Below, in pieces: positions 17,716 to 21,206 of a stretch of DNA of 21,206 nt; position 1 is the first letter of the stretch, and the number at the start of each line of letters is the position of its first letter. The notes beneath the pieces were generated by a model, which saw only the letters and a list, made by a program, of their open reading frames with translations, had not been told where the DNA came from and ran no database searches. Position numbers and translations under genes: made by a program. This DNA comes from Planctomycetota bacterium (GTDB taxonomy: Bacteria; Planctomycetota; UBA11346): positions 1 to 21,206 of the forward strand of contig JAHEDF010000015.1 in NCBI GenBank assembly GCA_024641365.1, written 5' to 3'.

Positions 17716-17731
17716 TTAGTGACGTCATTAA
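17716..17731. other. Near-palindrome centred on TGACGTCA
   Basis: The 264-nt gap between the ankyrin gene stop and the coiled-coil operon holds this 16-bp near-perfect palindrome (TTAGTGACGTCATTAA, one mismatched pair). It could be a protein-binding site, or a weak stem downstream of the ankyrin gene. It is not followed by a T run on the minus strand, so I do not call it a terminator. I see no ORF or RNA gene in this gap. Confidence 0.3.
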
Positions 17732-17791
17732 TCTAGTTAAATAAGCGAGATACGCCAATATTTACACGCTACATGAGCACCGTATTCCAAT

Positions 17792-19297
17792 TTATTGATT
17801 CGGATCGACGTACCCTTTTTTGCTCTTTTTAAAATCAGGCCGTGGAGTTGGTGGCGGTGGCGTTACACCCTGCGCAATCATAACTTTATGAATAGCGTCA
17901 ATCGTTTCAGTGTGTGGTTTGTAATTCCCTGGACGGAACCCTTCCGCGATAAGCAATGGAGTCCAACCAAATTTATTTTTATGATCCCACGCAGAAACGA
18001 GCGCTCCTTTATCGCTTAAAAATTGCACCATTTTCGGCAAACTTTTATAAGCCGCGCCATGCATCGCAGTTTCACCATTTTTATCCGTCGCATCAATATT
18101 ACTGCCGACTGTTAATAAATATGCTACTGTATCTATGCATTCTGTTTCAGTTCCCGCTTCTTCCAATGCGGCTAAACAACCTAATCCCGCTGCCGCCATC
18201 AGCGGTTGTGTTCCGGTCGCATTGGGGGCCAATGGATCGGCACCTAATTCAACTAACACTTTAATATATTCGAGGTCTGCATGTTTAGCCGCAAGAAATA
18301 ATGGCGTTGCACCAACAAATGATAATTTTCCGGAACCATTTACCCCCTCTTTAAGTTGCGCATGTATGTTGGCTCCAGCAGCAATTAATTTACGTATGAA
18401 TTCAATACTTGTTAATTTTCCTGAGCCATCAGGAGCAGGCTGTCCATCATCATCACCACTGTGTGGCTTGCGCACCCAGACCATGGTATGCAATGGCGTA
18501 TAGCCTGTTCGTTGATCATTCGGATCAGCACCGGCTTGAATTAATAACATCGCTAATTCGAAATGGCCATTTTCGATCGCAAAGATGAGTGCGCTAGATC
18601 CTTTTAATGCGGATCGCGTTTTCCCTTTTTTAGTTGGACCATCCTTGGTCACATGATTCACATCTGCTTTAGACGCCAACAAAACACGAACAACATCAAT
18701 ATGCCCTTCGCGCGCTGCGAATAAAAGAGGCGTTAATCCTGATTTTAGTGGCTCATTTACCGGAGCGCCGGCTTCAATTAACTGCTTCACAACTGTTGCA
18801 TGACCTTCAGCCGCCGCCCACATCAATGCTGTTTGTTGATTGCTGTCTTTTTCTAATACTTTAGCGCCCTGCTTAATTAAGGCAGCCACCACGTCTGGAT
18901 TACCAGTGCGAGCTGCCGTCATGAGATTGGTTACACCGCCATTTAATTCTCCATTAGCATGTGCTCCAGCAGTTAATAATGCATGAACAATATTTGCATG
19001 ACCGTTTGTACAGGCTAATGACAATGGTGACACCTGATAGTTATTTTGTGCGTTAGCGTCTGCTCCAGCAGCTAGCAGTAACTTCACCATATCATAATTG
19101 CCATAATGGACAGCCCAATGTAAAGCTGTCGTTCCATCTTCTTGAACAACCTGCATTAATTTTTTATCCGTTAATAATGCTGTTGCCTGCGCCCAGTTTT
19201 TCTGCTGGACGGCATCGGCCAATAACGATTCTGCAGAAACGACAAGTGTCGTCCAGCAACATAGCATGAGCGGAAATATATTTTTTATCATGAGCAT
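17792..19297 (-). CDS. Secreted ankyrin-repeat protein
   Basis: 501 aa. The first 22 residues form a signal peptide (Lys5, hydrophobic core, cleavage expected after VSA), so the protein should be periplasmic or exported. About ten ankyrin repeats follow from residue 53 to 440, most with clear TPLxxA, GHxxVVxxLL and GAdxN signatures. The repeat set is interrupted by charged or Gly-rich inserts at about 216-232, 276-295 and 316-327, the last two both containing GSGKL. The C-terminus is a Pro-rich and Lys-rich tail (TPPPPTPRP then KKSKKGY). Ankyrin repeats bind partner proteins; the partner is unknown but may be the products of the two genes just upstream, with which it is probably cotranscribed (34-nt gap). 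Start ATG at 19297; Met3 is also possible. No clear Shine-Dalgarno was found. Confidence 0.93.
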   Translation of the reverse strand: MLMIKNIFPLMLCCWTTLVVSAESLLADAVQQKNWAQATALLTDKKLMQVVQEDGTTALHWAVHYGNYDMVKLLLAAGADANAQNNYQVSPLSLACTNGHANIVHALLTAGAHANGELNGGVTNLMTAARTGNPDVVAALIKQGAKVLEKDSNQQTALMWAAAEGHATVVKQLIEAGAPVNEPLKSGLTPLLFAAREGHIDVVRVLLASKADVNHVTKDGPTKKGKTRSALKGSSALIFAIENGHFELAMLLIQAGADPNDQRTGYTPLHTMVWVRKPHSGDDDGQPAPDGSGKLTSIEFIRKLIAAGANIHAQLKEGVNGSGKLSFVGATPLFLAAKHADLEYIKVLVELGADPLAPNATGTQPLMAAAGLGCLAALEEAGTETECIDTVAYLLTVGSNIDATDKNGETAMHGAAYKSLPKMVQFLSDKGALVSAWDHKNKFGWTPLLIAEGFRPGNYKPHTETIDAIHKVMIAQGVTPPPPTPRPDFKKSKKGYVDPNQ

Positions 19298-19331
19298 AGT
19301 AAGTTATTTACTGGTTTATTTTTTATTTATT

Positions 19332-20669
19332 CTAAGTGAATAATTCCGAAGCTTTGCCAGTGCTGTCACCAAAGGAATCAACGTGAATGCCTGCCTTTTC
19401 TAACATCGACACATAAATATTCGCCAACGGCGCGGCTTGTTTATAACGAATATGGTGGCCACCACGTAGGCCACAGGTTGTTCCGCCCGCTAACATAACC
19501 GGTAAATTACTGTGGTCATGTAAGTTTGAATTCCCCATACCACTCCCGAGGAGGTACAAGGTGTTATCCAATAATGAACCCGATCCATCCGGTGTCGCTT
19601 GTAATTTCTCTAAAAATTCAGCAAACAAAGACAGATGGAACTGATTGATTTTTGCTAGTTTTAAAAGTTTCGCCGGATCATTGCCATGATGCGACAACGG
19701 GTGATGCGGGTCAGATACTCCTGTTTCTGGATAGGTTCGGTTACTCGTTTCACGGGCTAATTGAAATGAAATGACGCGCGTCACATCGCCTTGCAGCGCT
19801 AACAATTGCAAGTCGAACATTAATCGCGCATGTTCTCGGTACGATGCCGGGACGCCTTTGGGACGATCTAAATCTGGTAACGGATTGTCAGCTACATCCG
19901 CTTCTGCCTTTTGAATTCGACGTTCTACTTCTCGAATTGTATCAAGATATTGTGCTACTTTTACACGGTCTTGCGCCCCCAGCTCTTTCTGCAAGGCCTG
20001 CATATCTTCTTTAACTACATCAAGCAAACTTGCACGTTTGCGCAGCGCAACTTGCCGATCTTCTTTGCTGCCACCGTCTCCAAATAATTGTTCAAATACT
20101 AACCGTGGATGCGCTTCGGCAGGCAAAGGATTGGTCGGTGATGACCACGATAAATTATTTTGGTACACACATGCATAACCATTGTCGCATTGCCCAACCA
20201 CTTGTAGCATATCCATTGCCAATTCGAGGGACGGTAATTGTGTGTATTTACCCATGTGCTGAGCCGCTATTTGATCAATTGTCGTCCCCAAATAATAATC
20301 ATTACTTTCCGTGTGTTTTGCGCGCGCTGCACTTAAGAAAGACGCATTAGATGTTGCATGCGAGCCTGGATAAGCTGGCTGCAAATCAATATTGGTGACC
20401 ACCGTTATTTTGTTTTTAACCTTTTCCATTGAATTTAAAATAAATGGTAATTTTTCTATAACGCCTTCTTTGTCCGGAACCCACCGTGACATATCGGCAC
20501 CCATGGGCAGGAAAATAAATCCAAGTCGCTTAGTTGGCACTAGTGGTGTACGATCGGCCGCCGTTAATGCTGGCACCATGGCACTAAGAAATGGAAGGGC
20601 CAATGAGGCGCCCATACCACGCAACATGGTTCGGCGCGATAATGATTTTCGTGTCAGAAACGTACTCAT
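19332..20669 (-). CDS. Tat-exported DUF1552 family protein
   Basis: 445 aa, matching the DUF1552 family (Pfam PF07586), whose signature HxxSHH is present as HPLSHH at 323-328. The N-terminus has a twin-arginine signal, SRRTMLRG at 11-18, followed by a hydrophobic stretch ending near ALTAAD, so the protein should be folded before export to the periplasm. The C-terminal GGHHIRYK and HDHSNLPVML segments add further His residues that could bind metal. The biochemical role is unknown; such genes usually sit beside DUF1592/DUF1588/DUF1585 cytochrome-like genes in Planctomycetota and some other phyla, as here. The ATG overlaps the upstream gene stop (ATGA) and has GAGG at 20678-20681, 8 nt ahead. 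Confidence 0.95.
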   Translation of the reverse strand: MSTFLTRKSLSRRTMLRGMGASLALPFLSAMVPALTAADRTPLVPTKRLGFIFLPMGADMSRWVPDKEGVIEKLPFILNSMEKVKNKITVVTNIDLQPAYPGSHATSNASFLSAARAKHTESNDYYLGTTIDQIAAQHMGKYTQLPSLELAMDMLQVVGQCDNGYACVYQNNLSWSSPTNPLPAEAHPRLVFEQLFGDGGSKEDRQVALRKRASLLDVVKEDMQALQKELGAQDRVKVAQYLDTIREVERRIQKAEADVADNPLPDLDRPKGVPASYREHARLMFDLQLLALQGDVTRVISFQLARETSNRTYPETGVSDPHHPLSHHGNDPAKLLKLAKINQFHLSLFAEFLEKLQATPDGSGSLLDNTLYLLGSGMGNSNLHDHSNLPVMLAGGTTCGLRGGHHIRYKQAAPLANIYVSMLEKAGIHVDSFGDSTGKASELFT

Positions 20670-21206
20670 AATTTTTCCCTCATGAGAAATGGCGTACTAT
20701 TTACAATGCCAAGTATAATTGCACTGAAACGATATTTGTCTGTTTGTGCCTCTCGTACAATACGACGCACCGAGGGTGCATCGTAATAATCAACACCACG
20801 TCCAAGTGCGAACACTAATAATTTATCACACAGTGCGGTCACAAATAATTCAGGGCGTTCCAATAAACCTTTTTCTAAACCGTGAACGCCAACAAAGCGG
20901 GTGCCATCTGGCAATCCACCTGAAGCATCAACCGGAACGCCCTCTTCAATAGTTCGCCACCGACCAATTGCGTCAAAATTTTCTAAAACAAAACCAACGG
21001 GATCCATGATATCATGACAACTGGCACATGCTGGATTGGCGCGATGCTCTGCTAAGCGAGCGCGTATCGGTAAATTCGCCGATACCTTATTATCATCTAA
21101 TGCCGGCACATCTGGCGCAGGCGGCGGTGGCGGTGTTCCCATAATGGTATCGAGCACCCATTTCCCACGAATAACTGGCGAGGTCCGCGTTGCGTAGGAT
21201 GTAACG
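20666..21206 (-). CDS. C-terminal part of a DUF1588/DUF1585 c-type cytochrome-like protein (runs off the window)
   Basis: Only the last 180 or so residues are present. The frame stays open to the right edge: translation continues upstream of the GTG at 21157 as YATRTSPVIRGKWVL, typical of the DUF1588 (PSCyt3) domain, so that GTG is not a start. LDTIMGTPPPPPAPDVPAL follows, then a single haem-binding motif CASCH, MDPVGFVLENFDAIGRWR, and a DUF1585 (PSD3) domain ending near PFLMREKL. Full-length members usually carry an N-terminal cytochrome plus DUF1587, DUF1592 and DUF1595 domains, expected beyond the window. Probably an exported haem protein of unknown redox role, translated together with the DUF1552 gene. 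Confidence 0.93.
   Translation of the reverse strand, partial: VTSYATRTSPVIRGKWVLDTIMGTPPPPPAPDVPALDDNKVSANLPIRARLAEHRANPACASCHDIMDPVGFVLENFDAIGRWRTIEEGVPVDASGGLPDGTRFVGVHGLEKGLLERPELFVTALCDKLLVFALGRGVDYYDAPSVRRIVREAQTDKYRFSAIILGIVNSTPFLMREKL

Noticed and set aside
20666..21157. Complete 163-aa protein starting at the GTG at 21157
   Set aside because: The frame continues upstream to the window edge with a recognisable DUF1588 sequence, so this is the tail of a longer gene.

Overview
The window suggests a bacterium of the Planctomycetota or a close PVC relative. The DUF1552 and DUF1588/DUF1585 gene pair at the right edge, a eukaryotic-type Ser/Thr kinase with DWG in place of DFG, and a PheT carrying a THRPDLWG stretch all point that way. 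Base composition looks a little below 50% G+C by eye. The phylum is inferred from gene content; there is no rRNA in the window. I saw no tRNA, rRNA, CRISPR array, insertion sequence or integrase.

Left part (1-8298, all minus strand, so read right to left). An operon starts with a Nudix hydrolase (7630-8298) and runs through mlaE (6767-7633), mlaF (5919-6770), a previously uncounted 46-codon ORF (5782-5922) and a long mlaD (4220-5791). Successive genes overlap by ATGA or by 10 nt. Together they encode an MCE-type lipid transporter: permease, ATPase, and a membrane-anchored MCE protein with a helical extension and a C-terminal beta-rich domain. Downstream follow ilvD (2337-4046, with a terminator hairpin after it) and a membrane-spanning Ser/Thr kinase (120-2108).

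Centre. pheT (8371-10764, plus strand) is the only plus-strand gene, divergent from the Nudix-mla operon. A strong bidirectional hairpin (10790-10814) separates it from the convergent coiled-coil genes.

Coiled-coil locus (10843-17527, minus strand). Two adjacent genes, 34 nt apart, encode very long Ala/Glu/Lys/Arg-rich coiled-coil proteins of 1283 aa (upstream) and 932 aa (downstream). My manual comparison indicates they are tandem paralogues. Each carries three short non-heptad helical modules in the same order and at similar spacing, followed by a final coiled-coil arm of almost equal length (about 350 residues). They lack Walker motifs, so they are not SMC/Rad50 ATPases. They are likely structural or scaffold proteins. 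A good sigma70-like promoter with a dyad inside its spacer lies just upstream. This is the best candidate in the window for an undescribed system.

Right part (17792-21206, minus strand). A three-gene exported operon: the C-terminal end of a DUF1588/DUF1585 c-type cytochrome-like protein (cut by the window edge), a Tat-exported DUF1552 protein, and a secreted ankyrin-repeat protein. The first two are coupled by an ATGA overlap; the third follows after 34 nt.
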